Below, in pieces: positions 50,201-59,519 of a DNA stretch of 64,000 bases. Position 1 is the stretch's first letter. Every line of letters starts with the position of its first letter. The stretch spans positions 1,612,001 through 1,676,000 of the forward strand of contig BGZK01000001.1 of the NCBI GenBank assembly GCA_005406025.1. The letters run 5' to 3'. A program made the translations under genes and the position numbers. Source of the DNA: Eumeta japonica. Taxonomy: Eukaryota > Arthropoda > Insecta > Lepidoptera > Psychidae. The notes under the pieces were generated by a model. That model did not search any database. It worked only from the letters and a program-made list of their open reading frames with translations, and was not told the DNA's origin.

Positions 50201-53200
50201 ACCAGGGACGCCCGGAAGTCCAGGAACGCCAGGAACGCCAGGAACGCCTGGAACGCCAGGAACGCCAGGAACGCCAGGAACGCCTGGAACGCCCGGAACT
50301 CCAGGAACGCCAGGAACGCCAGGAACGCCTGGAACGCCAGGAACGCCAGGAACGCCAGGAACGCCTGGAACGCCTGGAACGCCTGGAACGGACGGAACGG
50401 ACGGAACTGACGGAACGGACGGAACGGACGGAACTCGAGGAACACCAGGCCATAAACGCAAACCAGGTCATGGAGGCAAACCAGGTCATGGAGACAAACC
50501 AGGTCCTAAAGGCAAACCAAGTCCTAAAGACAAACCAAGTCATGGAGGCAAATCAGGAACACCAGGGACGCCCGGAACGCCCGGCACGCCAGGAACGCCC
50601 GGAACGCCAGGAACCCCAGGAACGCCTGGAACACCAGGAACGCCTGGAACACCAGGAACGCCTGGAACACCAGGAACGCCTGGAACACCAGGAACGCCAG
50701 GAACGCCCGGAACGCCCGGAACTCCAGGTACGCCTGGAACGCCCGGAAGTCCAGGAACACCAGGTCAAGAAGACAAACCAGGTCATGGAGGCAAACTAGG
50801 TCCTAAAGGCAAACCAGGTCATGGAGGCAAACCAGGTCCTAAAGGCAAACCAGGTCATGAAGGCAAACCAGGTCCTAAAGACAAACCAGGTCAAGGAGAC
50901 AAACCAGGTCCTAAAGGCAAACCAGGTCCTAAAGGCAAACCAGGTCCTAAAGGCAAACCAGATCATGGAGGCAAATCATCAACGCCAGGAACGCCCGGCA
51001 CGCCAGGAACGCCCGGAACGCCCGGAACACCAGGAACGCCCGGAACCCCAGGAACACCAGGAACGCCCGGAACCCCAGGAACACCAGGAACGCCAGGAAC
51101 GCCTGGGACGCCAGGAACACCAGGAACGCCAGGAACGCCTGGGACGCCAGGAACACCAGGAACGCCAGGAACGCCCGGAACTCCAGGAACGCCTGGAACG
51201 CCCGGAAGTCCAGGAACACCAGGTCAAGAAGGCAAACCAGGTCATGGAGGCAAATCAGGTCCTAAAGACAAACCAGGTCATGGAGGCAAACCAGGTCCTA
51301 AAGGCAAACCAGGTCATGGAGACAAACCAGGTCCTGACGACAGACCAGGTCATGGAGGCAAACCAGGTCCTAAAGGCAAACCAGGTCATGGAGACAAACC
51401 AGGTCCAGAAGACAAACCAGGTCATGGAGGCAAACCAGGTCCTAAAGGCAAACCAGGTCATGGAGACAAACCAGGTCCTGACGACAGACCAGGTCATGGA
51501 GGCAAACCAGGTCCTAAAGGCAAACCAGGTCATGGAGACAAACCAGGTCCAGAAGACAAACCAGGTCATGGAGACAAACCAGGTCCTGACAACAGACCAG
51601 GTCATGGAGGCAAACCAGGTCCTAAAGGCAAACCAGGTCATGGAGACAAACCAGGTTCAGACGACAAACCAGGTCATGGAGACAAACCAGGTCCTGACAA
51701 CAGACCAGGTCATGGAGGCAAACCAGGTCCTAAAGGTAAACCAGGTCATGGAGACAAACCAGGTCCTAAAGGCAAACCAGGTCATGGAGACAAACCAGGT
51801 CCTGACGACAGACCAGGTCATGGAGGCAAACCAGGTCCTAAAGGCAAACCAGGTCATGGAGACAAACCAGGTCCAGACGACAGACCAGGTCATAGAGGCA
51901 AACCAGGTCATGGAGACAAACCAGGTCATGAAGGCAAACCAGGTCCTAAAGGCAAACCAGGTCATGGAGACAAACCAGGTTCTAAAGACAAACCAGGTCA
52001 TGGAGGCAAACCAGGTCATGGAGGCAAACCAGGTCATGGAGGTAAACCAGCTCCTAAAGACAAACCAGGTCATGAAAGTAAACCCGATCATGAAAACAAA
52101 CCAGGAACGCCAGGAACGCCCGGCACGCCAGGAACGCCAGGAACGCCAGGAACGCCCGGAACACCCGGAACACCCGGAACTCCCGGAACGCCCGGAACTC
52201 CAGGAACGCCTGGAACGCCTGGGACACCAGGAACGCCCGGAACTCCAGGAACGCCTGGAACGCCCGGAAGTCCAGGAACACCAGGTCAAGAAGGCAAACC
52301 AGGTCATGGAGGCACACAAGGTCATGGAGGCAAGCCAGGTCCTAAAGGTAAACCAGATCATGAAGGCAAACCAGGTCCTAAAGGGAAACCAGGTCATGGA
52401 GACAAACCACGTCCTAAAGGCAAACCAAGTTATGGAGGCAAATCAGGAACGCCAGGGTCGCCCGGAACGCCCGGAACGCCGGGAACACCCGGAACGCCCG
52501 GAACGCCAGGAACGCCGGAACACCCGGAACGCCAGGAACGCCCGGAACTCCAGGAACGCCTGGAACGCCAGGAACACCAGGAACGCCTGGAACACCAGGA
52601 ACGCCCGGAACTCCAGGTACGCCTGGAACGCCCGGAAGTCCAGGAACACCAGGTCAAGAAGGCACACCAGGTTATGGAGGTAAACCAGGTCCTAAAGGCA
52701 AACCAGGTCCTAAAGGGAAACCAGGTCATGGAGATAAACCACGTCCTAAAGGCAAACCAAGTTATGGAGGCAAATCAGGAACGCCAGGGTCGCCCGGAAC
52801 GCCCGGCACACCAGGAACGCCCGGAACGCCCGGAACGCCAGGTACGCCAGGAACGCCAGGAACGCCAGGAACGCCCGGAACTCCAGGAACGCCTGGAACG
52901 CCAGGAACACCTGGAACACCAGGAACGCCAGGAACGCCTGGAACGCCCGGAAGTCCAGGAACACCAGGTCAAGAAGGCAAACCAGGATATGGGGGCAAAC
53001 CAAGTCATGGAGACAAACCAGGTCCTAAAGACAAACCAGGTCATGAAGGTAAACCCGATCATAAAAACAAACCAGGAACGCCAGGAACGCCAGGAACGCC
53101 CGCCACGCCAGGAACGCCAGGAACGCCCGGAACGCCCGGAACACCCGGAACTCCAGGAACACCAGGAACCCCTGGATCGCCAGGAACACCAGGAACGCCA

Positions 53201-54255
53201 GGAACGCCAGGAACGCCAGGAACACCAGGAACGCCAGGAACGCCAGGAACGCCGGGAACGCCGGGAACGGAAGGAACGCCCGGAAAGCCAGGATCCAAAA
53301 AACAAAAAAAATCATCGGTTTCCGGTGAAACTGATAGTGACGAAGAAACTGAAGAATCAGAATTCGATAAAATCCATAAATCAAAAATAAAAAAAAAGGA
53401 AACTGATATAGAGGAAGATGATGAGACAAGCGAATATGAAGACGATCTATATGAAAGCGAGTTTGATAAAAAACACAAGCGGCGACATCATCCCAAGCAT
53501 CACAAGCCAGATGGTAAATATTTCTAATTAGTGGTGTTACACGCTTCTTTTAAGGTCAAGCGAAAAAAGTATTTTCGTGTTACAGTCCATTTTTCCACCA
53601 TTTTCAATAAAAATGTAGAGACAAGTAAACGACAATAGAACTGCTATATGTCTTTGTGAGGTGATTTTAAAAAATGTTAATGGGTACCTTTAAAGGTATA
53701 AAATTTAGAGATGAAATTTCTTTTCGCACACTTCATTGTACAGGCGTACTATTTACAAATGTACTAAAGGTTCATAAGTGCTTTTCTCGCATGCATACAT
53801 ATTACAACTTATTTATTTCTAAATTGATTTATTTTGTGGATCTTCTAGCTTAAATTTTTTAATAGTGTTTAAAAAAAAGAAATCATAGATTAATATAAAT
53901 AAAATCAAAGAAAATTGTTTTATATTCCTTTTAGTCTGAGCCAAAAATTACGTTATAGTTTACTATAGTAATAAATGATGATCAAATGACACTGCCAATA
54001 TATTTCGACTGGTAAATGACATCTTTAAAACAAATAACTACAACGTGTTGTATACGACACCTAGACGCAGGAGTTCTATTTGCTAATCGATTTTGTTATT
54101 TTGCAGAAAAAATTAGAGCTATGGAGGCCGAAGTAGATTACAAGTTGGTGATCGTCCAGAACGGGCCGGATAAAGGCCACTGCTACTGCACGTGCACGAC
54201 CAAAACCAGTCCGCACTTCGTCGTCTGGGACGACAAGAAAAAGAAGAATCCTTAA
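41164..54255 (+). CDS. secreted collagen-like repetitive silk/mucin-type protein (P150/sericin-like layout), 4 exons
   Basis: Exons: 41164-41211 (signal peptide), 44409-44451, 47438-53513 (repetitive) and 54107-54255 (CxCxC end). Phases 0, 1 and 1 agree across the three introns. Length is 2,106 codons plus stop if two short deletions inside the repeats (4 bases near 49377, 1 base near 52517) are allowed for; without them the exons are not in one frame. Order of regions: signal peptide 1 to about 20; short CAC-containing segment; acidic Ser/Glu/Lys region to about 314; Gln/Pro/Gly linker to about 376; Gly-Thr-Pro, Gly-Thr-Asp and Lys-Pro-Gly repeats to about 1980; acidic region to about 2057; CYCTC tail. 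The layout matches sericin/P150-type genes of moth silk glands, where a short last exon carries a CxCx motif. An extracellular structural or coating role is inferred. A peritrophic or cuticular mucin is the alternative. Confidence 0.8.
41212..44408 (+). other. intron 1 of the repetitive gene (3.2 kb)
   Basis: AT-rich. Contains the hexamer-rich copy at 43650-43875 and a G run at about 42445. No other exons seen. Confidence 0.7.
43650..43875 (+). repeat. hexamer-rich interspersed element, copy 5
   Basis: gattgaaagcgggatgaccg, aggatcggaactaggaattg and aacgggaaccggaacaagat, then cacacgggcgaagctacggg and cgggaagctgggg, matching the other ends of the family. Confidence 0.6.
44409..44451 (+). CDS. 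exon 2: short mature N-terminus
   Basis: Acceptor tattccag ends at 44408; donor gtaagt starts at 44452 (phase 1). Encodes [14 protein letters not shown], with a Cys-Ala-Cys pair that could form inter-chain disulphides with the C-terminal cysteines. A tiny second exon after a signal-peptide exon is usual in sericin-type genes. Confidence 0.78.
44790..45890 (-). mobile_element. decayed mariner-like element, near full length
   Basis: Minus-strand order of mariner landmarks: [34 protein letters not shown] and [11 protein letters not shown] (helix-turn-helix part); [18 protein letters not shown] (first Asp region); [20 protein letters not shown] and [30 protein letters not shown] (second Asp); YNPDLYR (third Asp); and VNEEYFEKQ then stop at the end. 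Several frameshifts and stops (for example after DCMGLY) make it inactive. It differs from the copy at 6280 in sequence, so probably another subfamily. Sits inside intron 2. Confidence 0.85.
47180..47232. repeat. (AT)n microsatellite
   Basis: About 26 uninterrupted TA units, about 200 bases before exon 3 of the repetitive gene. Confidence 0.95.
47438..53513 (+). CDS. exon 3: giant acidic plus collagen-like repeat exon
   Basis: Acceptor ttatag ends at 47437; donor gtaaat starts at 53514. 47438-48290 encodes an acidic Ser/Glu/Lys-rich segment with (SE)n. 48290-48475 is a Gln/Pro/Gly linker. 48475-50750 holds six modules of about 306-400 bp. Each has a conserved Lys-rich part ([20 protein letters not shown] type), then (GTP)n, then in most (GTD)n. 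51215-52095 is mostly 18-base units ([24 protein letters not shown]). 52100-53290 alternates GTP blocks and Lys-rich units. 53282-53512 is a second acidic segment ([13 protein letters not shown]). The frame moves from 47440-type to a second frame near 49377 and to a third near 52517. Without those shifts translation would stop at 50797-50799. Confidence 0.82.
48688..50750 (+). repeat. higher-order coding repeat, six modules
   Basis: A conserved Lys-rich segment starts at about 48705, 49102, 49438, 49744, 50086 and 50446 (spacing about 306-397 bases). Each is followed by 9-base GGAACGCCN units and in most by GGAACGGAC units. Modules are nearly identical over long stretches, which points to recent unequal exchange or gene conversion. 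Confidence 0.9.
51240..52075 (+). repeat. 18-bp coding tandem repeat
   Basis: Units of 18 bases (ggtcatggagacaaacca and three variants) form a four-unit cycle [24 protein letters not shown] of 72 bases, repeated about ten times. Confidence 0.9.
53514..54106 (+). other. intron 3 of the repetitive gene (593 bp)
   Basis: Donor gtaaat, acceptor ttgttattttgcag. AT-rich, with no other feature seen. Confidence 0.75.
54107..54255 (+). CDS. exon 4: CxCxC C-terminal exon
   Basis: Acceptor tattttgcag ends at 54106. G from exon 3 plus AA gives Glu, then [47 protein letters not shown] and TAA at 54253-54255. The CYCTC motif is the only cysteine cluster besides exon 2. A short last exon with CxCx is a recognised trait of P150/sericin-like and mucin-like silk genes, and may serve disulphide multimerisation (inference). 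Confidence 0.83.
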
Positions 54256-54441
54256 CATTACACCGACTAACGGCGCGAAATTCGACCCCGATTCTGCACT
54301 GGCACTTTCTGTCATACATCCGATGGATTGTCAGATTTAACTTTAAGTACAGCAACCTCAAAATGAGCATTCTGCAGTTCCGTTAAGCATTTAGTAACAT
54401 AATGTTAATGTTAACAAACAGAATGCTCGCAAAAAAAAAGA

Positions 54442-54447
54442 AATAAA
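54442..54447 (+). terminator. polyadenylation signal AATAAA of the repetitive gene
   Basis: aataaa lies 187 bases after the stop codon in an A-rich stretch. It is the first canonical signal downstream of exon 4. A second candidate is at about 54478-54483. Confidence 0.5.
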
Positions 54448-55559
54448 AAATGGAACGTGTACAAATGATTCACCAGTTAATAAAACGTAAATAAATATAA
54501 CTCTTGTTTCTGTCAAAGCAACTGATAATGTACTCAAGGTGCATGTGCGATAAACGTGTCGATATATATGCAAACTGTTGACCCTGCAGGCCATTTCTAG
54601 AACTGATATTTTTATGTTCCAAGAGTTGATAATAGGCATAGATTTTAGAGCTAAGACATCTTGATGATTTGTATGTATACATTGGTGTGGCGAATTACGC
54701 CGATTGGAAAATTTTCGTATTACAATAATGAAATATCCAAAAGGGATGATAAACAGTAGGGACTCATTTGTATATTCGATATCCTTCGAATGACCACCAC
54801 CTTTTTCTCTTACTCGTTTTAATTATTGTATAGCGGGCGCGGCGTTAGCGAAAGTCTGTTGCGAATTGCGGTTCGATTCGTACTATTTCATGAGAGGGTG
54901 GGGGAACGTAGTATGGAGAAGAAATAGGTAACGATGCAATACAAAATACTAACTGAAAATACGGCGTAAACATACAAATCAACCGTAATATACATTTCCG
55001 ACATCGGAGAGGCAGAAAGTAATAAAACCACACTCTGATATTTCTTCAAACCAACTCTTTCAAGAAAAATATCTCAGCCTACCGCCTACCGATTCATTCA
55101 AAAATTATATGTTAAATCTTCATTTTTTTATTTTCTATGTCGATATTTTCAATTAACTCTACATTTTGATTTTCTTGCAATTTAATGAAATTTATATATA
55201 CTGTTTTATAAATATGTAGCGTTTGTCTGCACGCTACTCATTTTTTTTTGCAAAATTTTGTAATAGATATTCGTTTTATGACTAACTGACCTTAATTTAT
55301 GGCTGCCCGTCTGTATGTATGTTATTTTATAACTTAAAAACGATTTGATTAATTGCGATGAAAAATTATATGTAGTAAGTACATGTGATTGTGCAAATGA
55401 TAGCTCTGTCTGTCTGTTCGTCTGTATCTATGTTTATTTTTATTTGTCTCTAAACGTTTTCAAAATATAAAAATAACTTAGAAAACGTTTCATAAATCTT
55501 AAAGGAAATTGATAAACAGTGAGAACATGTGAACGCACAAATGATTTTGTTTTTGTATA

Positions 55560-55795
55560 TAATAGCTTTGTGTATATGTTTGTGTGTATGTCTCTGCCTG
55601 CGTGTGTCTGTGTGTGCATGTGTGCGAGTGTTTATGTGCATGTGTTTCTCTCTCTCTCTCCTGTGTGCGAGCGTGTGTGTTAGTGTAAGTCTGCACGCGT
55701 ACGCGCGCGTGGGCGTGTGAGTGTGCGTATCCGTGTGCCAGTGGGTGTCCGTGTCCGTGTGCGTGTGTGTGCGTTTGTGGTGTCTGGCGTGTAAA
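55560..55795 (+). repeat. imperfect (TG)n / alternating purine-pyrimidine tract
   Basis: Over 200 bases of tgtgtg, gcgtgtg and cacgcgtacgcgcgcgtggg-type sequence, broken only by ctctctctctctc and short interruptions. Confidence 0.85.
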
Positions 55796-56295
55796 GAGTT
55801 ATATATATACATCTGTCATTTGATCTATTATCATTTGTTTAAAAAAAAAAAGTATTTGCTTTGTATTTATATAAATTAATATTGTGAAAAGGAGGTTTGT
55901 AAATTTTTGAATTTAGTTGTAGGGGGTAATTTCTGGAACTATTGATCCAATTTCAAATATTCTTTCACTAATGAGAACTGAATATTGTGACTATTGAGTA
56001 CTGCATACTATTTTTAATTCTGATAAAGATGTATTTTCAGTAAGAAATCACAATAATTGTAACTGAAGGCAAATTTTTGACGACTGGTTTATTCATCTGC
56101 GTGCACTACCTAAACGGCTTTAAACAAGGAAATGAAATGAACATCAAAAACATTAGGCTTTTGATAGCTTTACAAATAAGTCTACGACACCATATACCTA
56201 TGCTTAATAGGTCAGCCACAGGGACGATTTTTATGTTAGAAGTAAAATAAATTTACCGATTCTTATGAAAAACTAATACTTTAATCAATACGTAT

Positions 56296-56520
56296 ATAGT
56301 GACAGTGGCTCGGTGGTTATAGACTCGACTTCGAATTAGAATTTATCAGATCGATCTCCATCACGGACCAGTGGACCGTTGAGCTTTTATCTTGACATCC
56401 ACCTCCGATATGGGCCGGGCTGGCGCGCTTAGCCAAGGTTCGGGCCGCTCCGACTTGAGATAAGGACAAGGAGGGGACGTGTGGCTTAACAGTGCGGTAA
56501 ATAAGTCCTGATACCGCAGT
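56296..56520 (+). repeat. tRNA-derived SINE copy 2
   Basis: gtggctcggtggttatagac (box A-like), gatcgatctcc (box B-like) and accgttgagcttttatcttg, collinear with 37427-37600. The tail is gcttaacagtgcggtaaata. Confidence 0.5.
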
Positions 56521-56884
56521 CACTATGTGAATTTCATGAATAAAGAGTGTACTTTTTAAAATAAATTAATTGAGGGAGTAGTTTATTAAATATTGTAAAA
56601 GTGAAAACAACAAGTTTATGATTGGAGAAAAGCGATACACCGATTCCTGCACTTGATCATGTGATAGTTTGAACAATGTAAAGACCCAATAATATAGATA
56701 GATTTTCTAGAAATCTGCTTTTTATCGGCATAAAAGGGGCTTAACTTTTTTGTGAAACTTTTGATGATACGAGGTACAACTATGTTTGGTATAAATATTC
56801 TTCGTTTGATATAAATATTGCTTACAAAAATGGTGACACGTGTCTTTCACAATTAGGTGGAGGAGAAGTAGGGTTACATAATTT

Positions 56885-57612
56885 ATGTAAAACCGGCCAA
56901 GAGCATGTCGAAACATCCTCAGTTTAGGGTTCCGAAGCTGTTACCACAAAGAAATGCATTACAGTGAAAAAACTCGTTGTCGCACTTTTTTCCATATTTC
57001 CCGCACAGAATAGGTATAAGAATCTTATCGCCTAAACTAGAAAAACGAGTCGGTATGTCGACTACTACTCTTAAACTAAACTAAAAATAACTACCAAAAT
57101 AGCGTATCTTCATGGCACTTACATTCTTTTGCTTAGAATTGCAAATTTTTTGGCAATGACTCAAAAACGGTATATCCAATCATATTTAAAATAAATTTCA
57201 TTGAAACTTTTATTAAACGTTACTTTGCTATTTTTTTTTCAAATTTCTTGGATATACGGTTAAAAAAATAAAGGGGGCACACAATTTATGCTAGTTTCGG
57301 AGCAATTATTTCCGAAAACATTCACTTAATCAAAGAAGTTGCTTGTAACCACAAAGTTTATTTAAAAGAACTGTTAAATAATGTGCCACACATAAATGTT
57401 TGCTAAAAACTTATTATTTCAGCTTGTATTACATGTATGGAATGCCCTCTCAAAAAATATTTATTTTGATTATTAACTACTAAACTGAATAGCGGTTTAT
57501 GTAAGACACCTACACTGTAAATTTTATCTATGTACATATTGTAGTTTTTGAATAAAATACCTGTGAGATACAGACGGTCGGACGTAACTATAAAGGTTCT
57601 ATTTCCGCCATT
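56885..57612 (-). repeat. TAGGGTTCCG...CTTGGCCGG family, inverted long copy
   Basis: Starts on + with aaaaccggccaagagcatgt and gtttagggttccgaagctgt, the inverse of the 3' end at 38455-38505. It ends with gatacagacggtcggacgta and gttctatttccgcca, the inverse of the 5' end at 31736. Confidence 0.6.
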
Positions 57613-57649
57613 TGGCCCAGAACGAATATTCATAGGAATTGCAAAGTGA

Positions 57650-57790
57650 CGAAGAACAGAATCAAAAGACGAGACTGAGAAAAATCGAAATCAAGACCGG
57701 AACCAAGTTTGCAATCGAATGAGGGATTAAAATTGAAATCAAGATCGTGATCGGAATTCGATTAAGGAGCAAAAAGTGAACATGCCCATA
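57650..57790 (+). repeat. hexamer-rich interspersed element, copy 6
   Basis: aatcgaaatcaagaccggaa and aagatcgtgatcggaattcg, purine-rich units as in the other copies. Confidence 0.45.
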
Positions 57791-58299
57791 TTACGTAACC
57801 CGTTTACGGGGGAAGGAGGTCTTCAAAAGACCACGCTGGATCACAGGATCGGGTGCGGGTGCTTAAGGCTTCGTCAGGTAGTCGAAGAAATTTCGTGCTT
57901 TTTCTAGGTATATTCAAATTATGGCGCGCGGCATTCAACGCTTTTTAAGTTCACAGGCTTAACACTACGCACATGTGGCGGGACGCCAGCTGATTTCAAA
58001 TTGACAGTTTTCGTACTCGGTAAGCAGTAGTGCGCTTATATAGTAATCTATTTGTAGTAAAACCTAAGTCACTGTTACAATATGTTTTTACATAAGTTTT
58101 TTTCTTCTTGATTATATTAACTTTTTGTTTAAAAACATTATTTAAGACCATATTTATGCATTACTACGTGAAAACGAGTCTTGGCATATAATACGGCCGA
58201 TCACCGAAGGGGGCGGAAGGGTGAAAAAAATTGTAAAATACGGGTCACGTAGTATTGGTAAGTTCCCTAAGCTATACCACGTGCGCATGTATGTAAGTA

Positions 58300-58440
58300 A
58301 GATCAGAATTGAGAGCCGGACCGGGATCAGAGAACAGAATAAGGGGCGGAATCATGGCTGAAGTCGTAATCGGTCGATATTTAAAACGAAAGGATTCGTT
58401 CTACGTTCAGGCGGGCGAAACCGAGGGCGGAAGCTAGTTG
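58300..58440 (+). repeat. hexamer-rich interspersed element, copy 7
   Basis: gagagccggaccgggatcag, cgtaatcggtcgatatttaa, attcgttctacgttcaggcg and gcgaaaccgagggcggaagc, then tagtt; same order as copy 4. Confidence 0.6.
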
Positions 58441-58477
58441 ACTGATAAGATTGACGAGATCAGGAAAAGGACAATTT

Positions 58478-58527
58478 AGTATTCTTAAAAATATTCGTAT
58501 TATAATACGAATATTGTTAAGAATACT
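58478..58527. repeat. 50-bp palindrome with no loop
   Basis: Arms 58478-58502 and 58503-58527 (core tattcgtattataatacgaa) are complementary over 25 bases with one mismatch. Confidence 0.8.
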
Positions 58528-59472
58528 AGCTAGTAATAGTATTTTACTTAGTTTTACTAATAGCCATTAAAGAGTAGTTTCTGGGGTCAAATTGCAGTAT
58601 CATCCCCTTAATTCCAATCGTAACGAAGTGCTGTGGTTTCCATCATCCGTTTAGAAGCATGAGAAGCGAACTACCAGACGCAAAAACTTGAATAACTAAA
58701 AAAGAGCTCAAAGATACTATTACATGTCTATAATATTTGAGGGTATTCCTCGATTTCCCAGAGATGCCACCATCAGATCCTGACTTAGTGAATTTCAGGA
58801 GTACACCCTTTCAAAAAAAATAATTTTCGAAATTGGTCACATGCGCACTCAAATGAATTCGCACACGCACGACACACACAAACACAGCGTGAAAACGATA
58901 CATAGACATACAGTTTACAGCGATCGCGGGTCCTTTGTTGTTGTTTGTTATTGAAGAGTTCCACAGTGTATCTCCGAAGAACTTCATCACATCCTAATAT
59001 TTTTTACACTAAATGCTTCCTTGAATAAATACATATTTGATAAAAAAGTCCTATTCATATCGAATCAGTAGTTTTTGAGAAAATAGTGGGCATACAAACA
59101 AACGTATATAAGCGTTGAACAGGACCTTTTCTCAAGTTGGTTCAAAATTAAACTTTTTCGATGTTGTATAGGGCACTCTTACGTAGTTTCTTTAGGAAAA
59201 ATAGCTGATTAGTTTTTGAAATTTATTTGTTGAATTTAAACTTAATCGAAAAAACATTGGGGTGATAGATAGGAATGATGGAGTGGGAATGGCCCCCCGG
59301 AACTTTCATTCATTGGACGAATTACTGCAGCGGAAGCTGTTATTTAACGTCTGTATTCTGTGGGAGAGTGGTATGTCACTGATCTAGTCTATTGTTATGA
59401 TAAAGGCATTAAAAAATTATTAGCGATAGAACTTCATAGCCAATCACCCGATAATATTTGTTAATTAGATAA

Positions 59473-59519
59473 TATGTACTATTCATACAAATTGTTGTAA
59501 TTTGTATGAATAGTACATA
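59473..59519. repeat. 21-bp perfect hairpin, 5-base loop
   Basis: tatgtactattcatacaaat... at 59473-59493 pairs exactly with 59499-59519 across gttgt. Confidence 0.8.

Noticed and set aside
48475..53290. CRISPR-like or satellite array reading of the regular repeats
   Set aside because: The units are codon-sized (9 and 18 bases), have no spacers, and lie within an exon with good splice borders.
48122..53390. Plus-strand frames reading [17 protein letters not shown] and NQVMEANQ
   Set aside because: These are out-of-register readings of the GTP, GTD and KPG units. The register that keeps Gly-X-Y joins the acidic regions and the CxCxC exon.
48407..53480. Minus-strand open frames reading VPGVPG (elastin-like), FRAFLAFL and RSWRSWRS
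   Set aside because: They are the antisense of the 9-base and 18-base coding units, which contain no stop in any frame. There is no start, signal peptide or splice context, and both flanking unique parts of the exon are coding only on the + strand.
55450..55812. Minus-strand His/Thr-rich open frame (HTDTHTHTPT)
   Set aside because: Translation of the TG/CA tract; low complexity with no other support.
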